Shown: positions 40,206 to 49,366 of the stretch, piece by piece | Numbering within the stretch: the stretch's first letter is position 1 | How the letters are laid out: each line of letters starts with the position of its first letter | From: Palaemon carinicauda | Taxonomy: Eukaryota > Arthropoda > Malacostraca > Decapoda > Palaemonidae | Assembly: GCF_036898095.1 (NCBI RefSeq) | Contig: NC_090743.1 | Span: forward strand, 16,568,330 to 16,632,329 | Length of the DNA stretch: 64,000 bases | Direction: 5' to 3' | Translations under genes and position numbers: made by a program | The notes under the pieces: model-generated | Database searches by the model: none | What the model was told of the DNA's origin: nothing | What the model saw: the letters and a program-made list of their open reading frames with translations, nothing else

Positions 40206-40277
<72 letters not shown>

Positions 40278-40299
40278 GTATATATATATGTATGTATAC

Positions 40300-40348
<49 letters not shown>

Positions 40349-40362
40349 GTGTGTGTGTGTGT
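40205..40362. repeat. (TA)n/(TG)n tract right of LINE
   Basis: TA repeat with CGTA and GTATGTATACATATAC interruptions, ending in (TG)8 at about 40345-40362, only some 40 bases before the next exon's acceptor. Confidence 0.9.
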
Positions 40363-40401
40363 ATATACCTTACAAACAAAAACTATTTTGGACACTAACA
40401 G

Positions 40402-40512
40402 GCTATGTAAGAAAGAAGACCATATTCCCCTTCGATGCAATGAGGTTAAAACCAATGTTGCAGAAGAAGCACGAAAGAAGCTTGAAAATAAGATGTCTGA
40501 GGCAATTATCAG
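40402..40512 (+). CDS. RNF216-like exon: end of IBR and linker helix
   Basis: Acceptor GACACTAACAG. Completes Arg and reads [16 protein letters not shown], giving the last IBR ligands (C, H-x4-C), then a charged helix [17 protein letters not shown] that corresponds to the IBR-RING2 linker seen in RNF216. The donor GTAGGG at 40513 leaves two bases that 46995 completes as Arg. Confidence 0.85.
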
Positions 40513-40879
40513 GTAGGGGTTTTATCAAGTTTTAGAGCATTTTCTCAGGTTTATTTTATCTAATACATTTTGTCATATTATACGTGGGCTGGTTTTGTAA
40601 AGAAGAACTGTAGTACTTTATTAACCTGATTGTATGATAATTTACACGTTTCAGAAGGGTTGGAAAGTTGATCTTTCATAGAAATATCAAGTTATTCAAA
40701 GATTATGGAGGTTGTTTTGAAAAGTAAAAAAATTTGTTAGATCAATCTTACTTTACAATGTAGTACAATACAGTAATAACCCTCTTTATGTAGGTTCAAC
40801 ATAGTGTAGTATATGTTAGTTCCGACTTACATCAGTTATTCTTGAATATTAAAATGACAAATTTGAAAGTAATTGTATG
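40513..40879. other. Intron sequence, nothing recognised
   Basis: AT-rich, with no ORF or repeat. Confidence 0.4.
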
Positions 40880-42800
40880 TTACCTAAGGATACAAACCTT
40901 CAGCTCTTTATTGGGATTATACTTTTGGCGAAGATGGAGGTATCACTACCCACTGATAGTTAGCCGGCGGTAGTACCGGCTACCCCCCTCACACACAAAC
41001 CTGTGTTTTATTGTCACTTTTAATTGCAGGCAGGACTTGCAGGGGGATAGATCCTGGCGGAACAAATTTGTGTAAAGATCAAGGTTTGTATTGATAGGAA
41101 AAATACAAATTACTATACTAATACAAACCATTTCCCTCTTTATTAGGGAAGACTCCCTCAAAGATGAGTGTAAGTCCTAACCAACTGGCTGGTTTTTATA
41201 CCTGGGGTGTTATTTCATGCTACGCACGCTTTACAGAGGAATCACCCCGATACCTCGCTAAACTTCTATGCATGTGCACGTGTTAGCGGCCTGAGCAACC
41301 CGTGTGATTGTGTGATAACTAAGCACTGTGACTTGTCCAGGTAAAAATTCTTAGTCTTAGGACTTCCTTGAACAAACCAATGGACATTGCCCAATTCCCA
41401 CGTCGCTACGGAAATGGGAACGTAACAAATACATGTGCATATATCAAATTACACAAGGGAAATGATCACCTGCAGACAGAGGAGACCAGCTTGCAGCACA
41501 CTGTAAGTGCTGTACCCCAAGAGAGAGAAAGATGAAAGAAAGATGCCAGTCACTCATATCATTCATCCCAAACTTAATCCCGGGTAATGTCTGCTCTCCA
41601 CCATCTGCTACTTGTCCATCAAGGAGCTTGAGGTGTTTAAACAACTTGTTTTGCAGCCACCACAGGATCATTAGAGAACATCCTCATGTTCCTATGAGTT
41701 ACATCTAGCACGTAATGAGCAGTGAAGCACACGCCCACTTGTAGAGCCTGCGCCACAGAAGTTTCCTTAAATATTAGGGATGTACTTGTGCCCCTAACAT
41801 TGTGAGCTCTTGGTCTCCTTGATTGGGGAGGAGTCATGATTCAAGACTCAATCTATGACCTTGTGAATCCACCCCAAGATCGTATCATTTGCGACTTCTC
41901 TTAACCGTACCCATGCTGACAAAAACTCTCCTCACAAAGGGACGAGCTCCTGAAATTAGTTTGAGATAACACCTTACTGCCCTCCCTGAGCATAGTAGTA
42001 GTAGTAGTTGATCTGAGTCATTGGCTACATTATAGAGACTCTCAATCCGGAAGGGTCTGAATCTAGGATCTGGTACTGCCAGATTCCGAGTCTTTGCAGC
42101 AAACTAGGACAAAGCCGAGCATTGCCTCATAGGAAAGGGCGTACAATTTACCAACTTTTGACCGAGGCCAGGGTGACCAGGTGAAGATCTGATGCCTGAC
42201 GCAGCAGCTCATAGGGTGCTCCTTTCCGGGATCGCAGTACAGTACACGAACTATTGTACGTTCTATGGGGGCAGCCCAATTTCTGGCTGAAGACAGATAC
42301 GTTCGAGACCCTGTATGAGGAGAGAGAATTCCGACAAACAGGAAATATTAACTCCTTTAAGTCTAAAGGCAACGCTCAAGGCTGAACGGTACCTTTTCAC
42401 TGCTGAGACCGAGAAGTGTTTTTCCTCCTGGAGGTAAAAGAGGAACTTCGCTATCACTGGGATAATGGCGTTGAGAGGAGCAATATCCATTCCATGACAC
42501 CAACCATGGAAGACTGCCCACTTTGCCTGGTAGATGGCTGCTGATGATTCCCAGAGGTAACTGAAAATCCTTTTCACAACAAGTTAAAAAGCCTCTCTTT
42601 GAGAGGAGATGCTGGTTAACTTCCAGGCATAAATCATAGGTATTCTACGGCTTGTGATAAATCTTCATTAGTGGTTGTCTTAGAAGATCATGATGTGGAA
42701 GGAGTGCCCTCGCCACCTCTGGGAACTAATGTAGAAGGTCCGGAAACCATTCTGCCTGGTGCCACAATTTTAGCTATGGGGGTCATCGACAGGTTTTGGA
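40880..42800 (-). mobile_element. DIRS-like element F, 5'-truncated remnant
   Basis: Ends at its 3' side (40880-41160) with a D-like inverted-repeat and complementary region: TTTATTGGGATTATACTTTTGGCGAAG, then GTTTGTATTGATAGG-AAAATACAAATTACTATACTAATACAAAC. On the minus strand it contains a broken recombinase (41637-42577) and the tail of RT/RH (about 42600-42790). It abuts an RTE element at about 42830. It is inactive. Confidence 0.6.
41637..42577 (-). pseudogene. Element F tyrosine recombinase pseudogene
   Basis: The first part (42577-42263) reads SSAAIYQAKWAVFHGWC and VIAKFLFYLQEEKHFSVSAV, then KRYRSALSVAF, the core-binding domain as in elements B and C. After frame breaks, 41837-41637 gives RAHNVRGTSTS (His-x-x-Arg) and FTAHYVLDVTH (catalytic Tyr). 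The first catalytic Arg region was not located. Confidence 0.65.
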
Positions 42801-42829
42801 TGACCTTACCTTGTTGAGTAATTTTCAAT

Positions 42830-45650
42830 ACTTCTCCATTCATCATCTCCTACTTCGCGCTTCACAGTCCTCAGCCATGTAGGTCTGGGTCTTCCAACTC
42901 TTAGTGCATTGTGGAGCCCAGCCGAGGGTTTTGTGAACTAATCCCTCTTGGGGAGTGCAGAGAGCATGCCCAAACCATCTCCATCTACCCCTCATGATCT
43001 CATCCACATATGACATTCTAGTAATCTCTCATATAGTTTCATTTCTAATCCTGTCCTGCCATTAAACTCCCAATATTCTTCTGAGGGCTTTGTTCTCAAA
43101 TTAACTAAATCTATTGGAGATTGGAAACAGAGTAACACCTATCGCACTAAACTAATATATAGTCTGATTTTTTATATGTAATTTCAGGTGATTTGATTTC
43201 CAAATTTTACTTTACTTAGCCATTGTCTGATTTGCTTTTTCTATCTTTCACTAAACTCTAATTCTAAAGACCCTGTATTGGAGATCATCATTCCTAAATA
43301 CTTAAATTATTCTACCTCATTAATCCTTTTTCCTTCCAATGATATTTCATCTTTCATTGAATACTCCATTCTCATCATCAGTCTATCTTCTATTTATCTT
43401 CAGCCCAACCTCTTGTGATACTTCATGCATTCTGGTAAGCATTGCAAATCCTGTGGTGTCCTGCTAACAAGGACAGCATCATCAGCATACTCAAGGTCTG
43501 CTAAATTCCTATCACCAATCCAGTCCAATCATTCTCCACCATCTCGGATTGTTTTACGCATTAAAAAATCCATCGGGAGGATAAACAACATAGTTGACAA
43601 CAGATTCTCTTGGAGTCCTCTGCTGTTCACTGCAAATTCATTGGATAAAACTCCATTAACATTAACTTTGTACTTGCTATGCTCATAAAGAGACTTAATC
43701 AAATTTACATATTTTAAGAGGAATTCCATAATAACGCAGGACTCTCCATAAAATTGGCTGGTGCATCCTATCAAAGGCTTTTTCACAGTCCACAAATGCC
43801 TTCTAAAGGGGATTTTTATATTTTACGCATTACTGTACAACATGTCTCAAAATGAAAAATTTGATCAGTGCAACTTCTACCTTTTCCAAATCCTGCATGT
43901 TCATCACTCTTTCTCTCCAGTCTCTTTAGAATAAGCATACTATATATTTTCATAACAACTGACGTAAGTGTTATGCCCCCATAATTATTGCGATCGGTCA
44001 GGTCTCCTTTTTTTGCCATTTTCACCAACACTCCTAACTCCCATTCATCAGGTTTTGCCTCTTCATGCCACATTTTACAAAATAACCCTGTAAGTACTCT
44101 GGGAGTCACTTCATTTTCATCAAGTATCATCTCGGCCATTATTCTATTGTATACAGGGGCTTTCCATCTCTCTAGTGTTTTGAGGATAGCTTCAACTTCA
44201 AACACACTGAATTCATTTATGGGCACATCAATGTCTTCATCAGCTTCAAGAATATAAATCAAATTATTCCCTTCATGTCTCCTATTCATAACCTCACTAA
44301 AGTGTTCCATTCAACGTTGTCTTTCTTAATATTCTGTTGTTATAACAGACCCATCTCTCTTTCTGATGGGTATATGCTTCTTCTTCTTTGCCCCCATACA
44401 GATTTCATTAATAATTCTATGAGCAATTCTTACACCATAGCCACTTCCTGAATTCATAGCTTTGTCAGTCTCATCTGCTTTACTGTCTAGATATTCTCTC
44501 CAGTCATTCCTAGCTTTTCTTTTGACCTCACTATCAATACTGAAATATTTAGCATGCTCTCCCTAGTAATTTTCATTACTTCCTTGAAAACTCAACAATC
44601 ATTTTCTGTTTTTGTATCCTTTTTATAGTCTCCCAAGTATCATTTGATATCCATGGCTTTCTCCTTGTAACTACGTGTCTCAAAACTTCCCTACCAACTG
44701 ACTGATATATGTTCTTAATATCACACCATTATTCCTTAATTGTCTGCTCTTCATCTCTTCAAGTCTCTAAGACTGCAAATCGATTCCTACATTCAATTGC
44801 AAATGTTTCTCTGTGCTTTTCTTCTAAAAGTTCAGTTATATCAAACCTATATACGTATTCTATCTACCTTTCTGTTGGGTGATTTCAGTTTTAATTTCAG
44901 TGTGGCAATGAGGAGCTGGTGATCACTACCAATATCCGCACATCTATAGCTTCTTACATTTCTCTGTCCTCTTTCTCTCTCTATTAATGGCAATGTGATC
45001 TATTTGATTTTTTTAATTGCCACATGGTGAAGTCCATGTATACTTGTCGATGTTCTTGAGTTGAAAAAGAGTACCTCCAATGACAAGATTATTTGCTGAA
45101 CAGAAACTCATGAAATGTACTCCATTTTCATTTGCAACTTCGCCAGGACTCTCGACACCCATCACATTCTCTATCCCTTGATTATTCCTTCCAACTTTAG
45201 CACTGAAGTTGCCAATCACAATTTTCATATCTCACTGGGATCTCATCTATTACGCTCTGCAGTTCTTCATAGTATTCATATTTCCTGTCTTCAGGGGAAT
45301 CATTTGTTGGGGCATAGCAAACTATAATACTCAGGTTGCACTGCTCTGATTTGAACTCTGCTAGCAATAATCTACTATTTACAGCTCTTCACTTGATTAA
45401 TGCCTTTTTTCCTCTTAGTGTCGCATTCCTACTCCTCTTCCAACTCCATCTGAACTTCCAGAGAAGATATATATATTACCTTGGTCTAAAGTTTCCTTGC
45501 CAATCTCTTTATAACGTGTTTCTTTTAGGGCCAAGATCTCCAAACTATATTTCATAAATTCACTCTCCACTTGCTGTAACTTCCAAATCTGATTCATGGT
45601 TTTAACATTCCAATTACTTATTTTTAAATTCTTCTTTAGTATTTGTAAAC
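42830..45650 (-). pseudogene. Degenerate RTE-type LINE with endonuclease and RT
   Basis: On the minus strand, from right to left: apurinic-type endonuclease start (LQQVESEFMKYSLEILALKE, 45590-45530), then IGNFSAKVGRNNQGIENVMG and CSANNLVIGGTLF, KYTWTSP (45225-45020). Then come RT pieces: MAKKGDLTDRNNYGGITLTS and VVMKIYSMLILKRLE (44040-43930), GFGKGRSCTDQIF, FVDCEKAFDR-like (43790) and a YADD-like region near 43470. Frame breaks and stops throughout. The protein order and motifs are of the RTE clade. It lies in the intron before the RING2 exon, antisense. Confidence 0.75.
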
Positions 45651-46289
45651 AGGGAGATTCTTAGCATCCCGCTACACCTGGGACCGGGGGCTATTCTTTC
45701 ATCTTCTATTTCCATGACTGACTAAATCCATGGAGGATTCATTGGCTATATACATCAAAGGATAGCCAGTTCCTTGTGATACGCAGTGCCTATCCTACTA
45801 AGGCAAGTGACCCCTGCTAGTCCATGCTAATTCTAGTAAAATCAACCACCAGGCATCAGGAGTAAAAGCTGAAGAGACAGTTTGTCCATCGCCTTAAACC
45901 CCATCCGTCACCCTGCTGCCAGTGACTTCATCGAGGTTTAGGGGAGCATTTCCTTCACAACCAAAGCTCTCATTACTCCACCAAGCTGCTCATCCGCTTA
46001 TACAAGTATAACCTTTGGCAAACATGGATTGCTAAGATATACCTCCTTGTGTATATACAAAGGAATATCTGATGATAATCCTAACATAATGATATCCAAG
46101 GAAACTTTTGAGAGTAATTATGAATTTATAATAGATTTCAATGCTATATATACATACTGAAAAAATAAATTTAAATAAACTACTATAGTAGCTGAAACGA
46201 TGCTATCCTTATACACCTGACAACACTGAGATTACCAAACAATTCTTCTTCACCCAAGGGGTCACTGCATGGTAATTGTTCAGTGGCCA
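45651..46289. other. Probable RTE 5' UTR and intron remainder
   Basis: 45651-46010 is probably the untranslated leader of the RTE copy (it continues without a break, no ORF). 46011-46289 is AT-rich with nothing recognised. Confidence 0.35.
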
Positions 46290-46708
46290 CTTTCCTCTTG
46301 GTAAGGGTAGAAGAGAGACTTTATCTATGGTAGGCAGCTCTTGTAGAAGGACACTCCAAAATCAAACCATTGTTCTCTAGTCTTGGGCAGTGCCACAGCC
46401 TCTGTAACATGGTCTTCCACTGTCTTGGGGTAGAGTTCTCTTTTTTAAGGATACCATCGGGCACACTATTCCATCTTATTTCTCTTCCTCTTGTTTTCTT
46501 ATTTATAGTTTATATCGGAGATATTTATTTTAATGTTACTGTTCTCAAAATATTTTATTTTTCCTTATTTCGGAGATATTTATTTTAATGTTACTGTTCT
46601 AAAAATATTTTATTTTTCCTTATTTCCTTTCCTCACTGGGCTATTTTCCCTGTTGGAGCCCCCGGGCTTATAGCATCCTGCTTTCCCAATTAGGGTTGTA
46701 GGTTAGCA

Positions 46709-46710
<2 letters not shown>
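46290..46710 (+). mobile_element. LINE-like 3' end with simple-repeat tail
   Basis: Shares CTCACTGGGCTATTTTCCCT, TAGCATCCTGCTTTCCCAA and TAGGGTTGTAG-TTAGC with the reverse complements of 25996-26090 and 59940-60030, so it is a third copy of that family, plus-sense here. A 60-bp internal tandem duplication (TATCGGAGATATTTATTTTA / TTTCGGAGATATTTATTTTA) is at 46512-46620. No ORF. Confidence 0.6.
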
Positions 46711-46797
<87 letters not shown>

Positions 46798-46809
46798 TGA
46801 TGATGATGA
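46708..46809. repeat. (TAC)n(AAT)n(GAT)n microsatellite
   Basis: About 17 ACT/TAC units, then about 12 AAT units and a few GAT units, at the 3' end of the LINE-like repeat as its tail. Confidence 0.9.
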
Positions 46810-46994
46810 ATAGAGCTATTTTTAGTTACTGCCAAGATATTGGCCTTAGAAATTCTCACTGAAACCACTTAGAATGAATAAATTTCTTTCCTATTGCAGA
46901 CTACTGTAGTATGTAAAAATGTGATAAATTTGAGATACTATCATCATTGCTGGAATTTTTTACATGTCCTACAGTTAATTTCTATATTTTGCAG

Positions 46995-47126
46995 ATTATG
47001 TCCACAGTGTGGGAAACGTTTTATCAAATTGAAAGGTTGCAACAAAATGACATGCTCATGTGGTGCCAGCATCTGTTATTATTGCAGACATCTAAGAAGC
47101 AGTGATTATCACAAGAAATCCAAAAT
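46995..47126 (+). CDS. RNF216-like exon: RING2 with catalytic cysteine
   Basis: Acceptor ATATTTTGCAG. Reads LCPQCGKRFIKLKGCNKM, then TCSCGASICYYCRHLRSSDYH. This is the RING2 (Rcat) of RBR ligases: C-x2-C-x9-C-x4-C-x-C-x5-C-x2-C. The cysteine of KGCN (codon 47038-47040) sits where the ubiquitin-accepting residue lies in RNF216 and parkin, so the enzyme is predicted to be active. The donor is GTATGC at 47127; the two leftover bases are completed as Ile at 47486. Confidence 0.9.
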
Positions 47127-47485
47127 GTATGCGGCTTTTTTCATTTAAATTTTATCAAAAGTTTTTATTAAAATTGATGAGCATTGCCAGAGTTTTGGTG
47201 CTAGCTTACATTTTGTTGTTGCTCACCTTAGATGTAAAATCTATGTAGAGGTACCTATTAGCAGCATTAAGGAAATTAACGAGTTAAATTTGTAAAAAAA
47301 TCTTTTTAAAAAAAACTGCCATTACATCGGTTTTGTTAATTATGCTTTTTTTGGCAAATTTGAAAATGTTATTCGTATGATTACAGCATTCGCAGTTTGT
47401 AAACATGCTACATTACAATTAGTTTTTGTGGAGAAGCCATAGATTACTACAAAAATTAACTCGATTGTCACCTTATTTTGTGCAG

Positions 47486-47601
47486 ATGTCACCAGCAGCG
47501 TAACCAGGATAAAATCCATCAAGAGGAACTTCGACGTGCAGCCATTGAAGGGAAGCTAGAAATGGATCCAAACATTAAACTTACTCATGATCCTACAATA
47601 G
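47486..47601 (+). CDS. RNF216-like exon: post-RING2 tail
   Basis: Acceptor CTTATTTTGTGCAG. The last zinc ligands (SKICHQQRNQD) are followed by a charged helix (KIHQEELRRAAIEGKLEMD) and KLTHDPTI. RNF216 proteins have a similar helical extension after RING2. The donor at 47602 (GTATTT) leaves one base. If unspliced, the protein would end two codons later (GIL then TAA). Confidence 0.8.
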
Positions 47602-47984
47602 GTATTTTGTAACAGCTAAAATGAAAACAAAATTTTCATAGTTTATATGCCTACTGTATTTAATGTTATACTACTCTAAAGTATTATTGTTTTCTTTGTT
47701 ATATTAAGTTTTCCAAGTTTTACTGCTTCTCAAAGTACTGTATTAGAAAATACAGTTATTGAAAGTTTTCCAAGAGTAAAACCGCATAGTATTGGTTCTA
47801 ATATTTTTGTTAAATTGTTATTACTCTTCTTCTCAAAGTATAGTAACGAAAAAAATGTCTAAGTTAAATCACTTTTTAAAAGTATTGCTTTGTATATTTT
47901 TGTTACTGTATAGATTTTTGTTGTTGTTGTTATACCTCTTTTCTTAATATAGGTCTATTTAAATTTATGTTTTTAAAAGGTTTT

Positions 47985-47986
<2 letters not shown>

Positions 47987-48058
<72 letters not shown>
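47987..48058. repeat. (TA)n microsatellite
   Basis: About 36 TA units without interruption. Confidence 0.95.
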
Positions 48059-48062
<4 letters not shown>

Positions 48063-48462
48063 TTCTCAAAGTACAGCCCAATATGGTTTTGTAATGTATA
48101 TTGAGAGGTTTGTAATTACATATATGGATTTTAACAGCTGGTATAGTAGTGAGTTGAGACATTAGAAAATTGCATCATTGAGTATCACTGTGGGAAAAAA
48201 AAATTTTTTTGTGTCGAATTTAAACATGTGATCCATTACCTTTAAGTGTTAAGCATGTACATTATGTATGGAAACAATTTTAGGTATATTATTGACAGTG
48301 GAGGTGGTCTAGAATTTTGTAAAAGTAACTTGAAATAAAAGGGCCTGCTAGTGCTCTATATGGTATTATATAATTTAAATATCTATGTATAAAATAATTA
48401 ATGTATAAAATAAATTTAGGAAGTTGTAATAGTACTGAATTTCTTGGAAGGTAATTAGTTAT

Positions 48463-48566
48463 AAAATAATATATTCCCCTTAACTATGCCATTGAAATTT
48501 GCCAAACATAATTCACTAAAATAATATATTCCCCTTAACTATGCCATTGAAATTTGCCAAACATAA
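48463..48566. repeat. Tandem duplication of about 56 bp
   Basis: Two copies of AAAATAATATATTCCCCTTA onward to GCCAAACATAA, directly repeated in the intron. Confidence 0.85.
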
Positions 48567-48680
48567 AAAAATGTAAACCCTTCAACTCTGAGGAGTCTGG
48601 TTAGAATGCATATGAAGTACTGTACATTACTGTATGAATATGTTATTTTTATTAGTAAAATAAATTTTTGAATATACTTA

Positions 48681-48834
48681 CCCGATAATCATGTAGCTGT
48701 CAACTCCGTTGCCCGACAGAATTCTACGGAGGGATACGCCAGCTATCACAATACTAGAAGGGGGTGTACTCACCAGCGCCACCTGTGGCCAGGTACTACA
48801 GTACTTCTTGTTGACACCTCCTCAATTTTTCCTC
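48681..48834. repeat. Element C inverted terminal repeat, left-hand copy
   Basis: Begins CCCGATAATCATGTAGCTGT. Matches the reverse complement of 55225-55381 without mismatch by eye, including the positions that differ from B (CTACGGAGG, GTACTCACCAGCG, GTACTACAGTAC). Confidence 0.9.
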
Positions 48835-48879
48835 GGTCCACTGGTTCTCCATGGGGAGGAAGGGAGGGTCAATTAAATC

Positions 48880-48962
48880 ATGATTATCGGGTAAGTATAT
48901 TCAAAAATTTATTTTACTAATAAAAATAACATTTTTCAATATTAAACTTACCCGATAATCAT
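48880..48962. repeat. Element C internal complementary region
   Basis: Complementary to both outer ends, with the joint AATAACATTTTTC. It places the element's ends at 48640 and 55400 with AT shared between them. Confidence 0.9.
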
Positions 48963-49366
48963 GTAGCTGATTCACACCCAGGGGGGTGGGTGAAAACCAG
49001 TGTACAAGATTAAAGGATAGCTAAGTATCCCATATTTCATATAACAGTTATCTCAAATAACAATGAAATAATAAGTACCTGGTAAGGAAGTCGACTTGAA
49101 CCGTTACTCTGCCTCTTTTTTAAGTTCGTCTTCCTTACTGAGCGCAGCGTTCCTCTTGGAGGCTGAATCAACTCAAAGGTGCTAAAGTATATAGGGCTGC
49201 AACCCCTACTAAAGGACCTCTACACAACCTCTAACCCAGGCGCTTCTCAAGAATGAATTGACCACCCGCCAAATCAAAAGGATGCGGAAGGCTTCTTAGC
49301 CTACCGTAACAACCATAAAAACAACAATAAAAGTATTCAAGAGAAAGGTTAAAAAAGGTTATGGGA

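Noticed and set aside
39296..40535. Plus-strand ORFs of 60-265 codons opposite the LINE
   Set aside because: They are shadows of the minus-strand RT gene, Ser/Pro/Thr/Leu-rich as expected from its complement.
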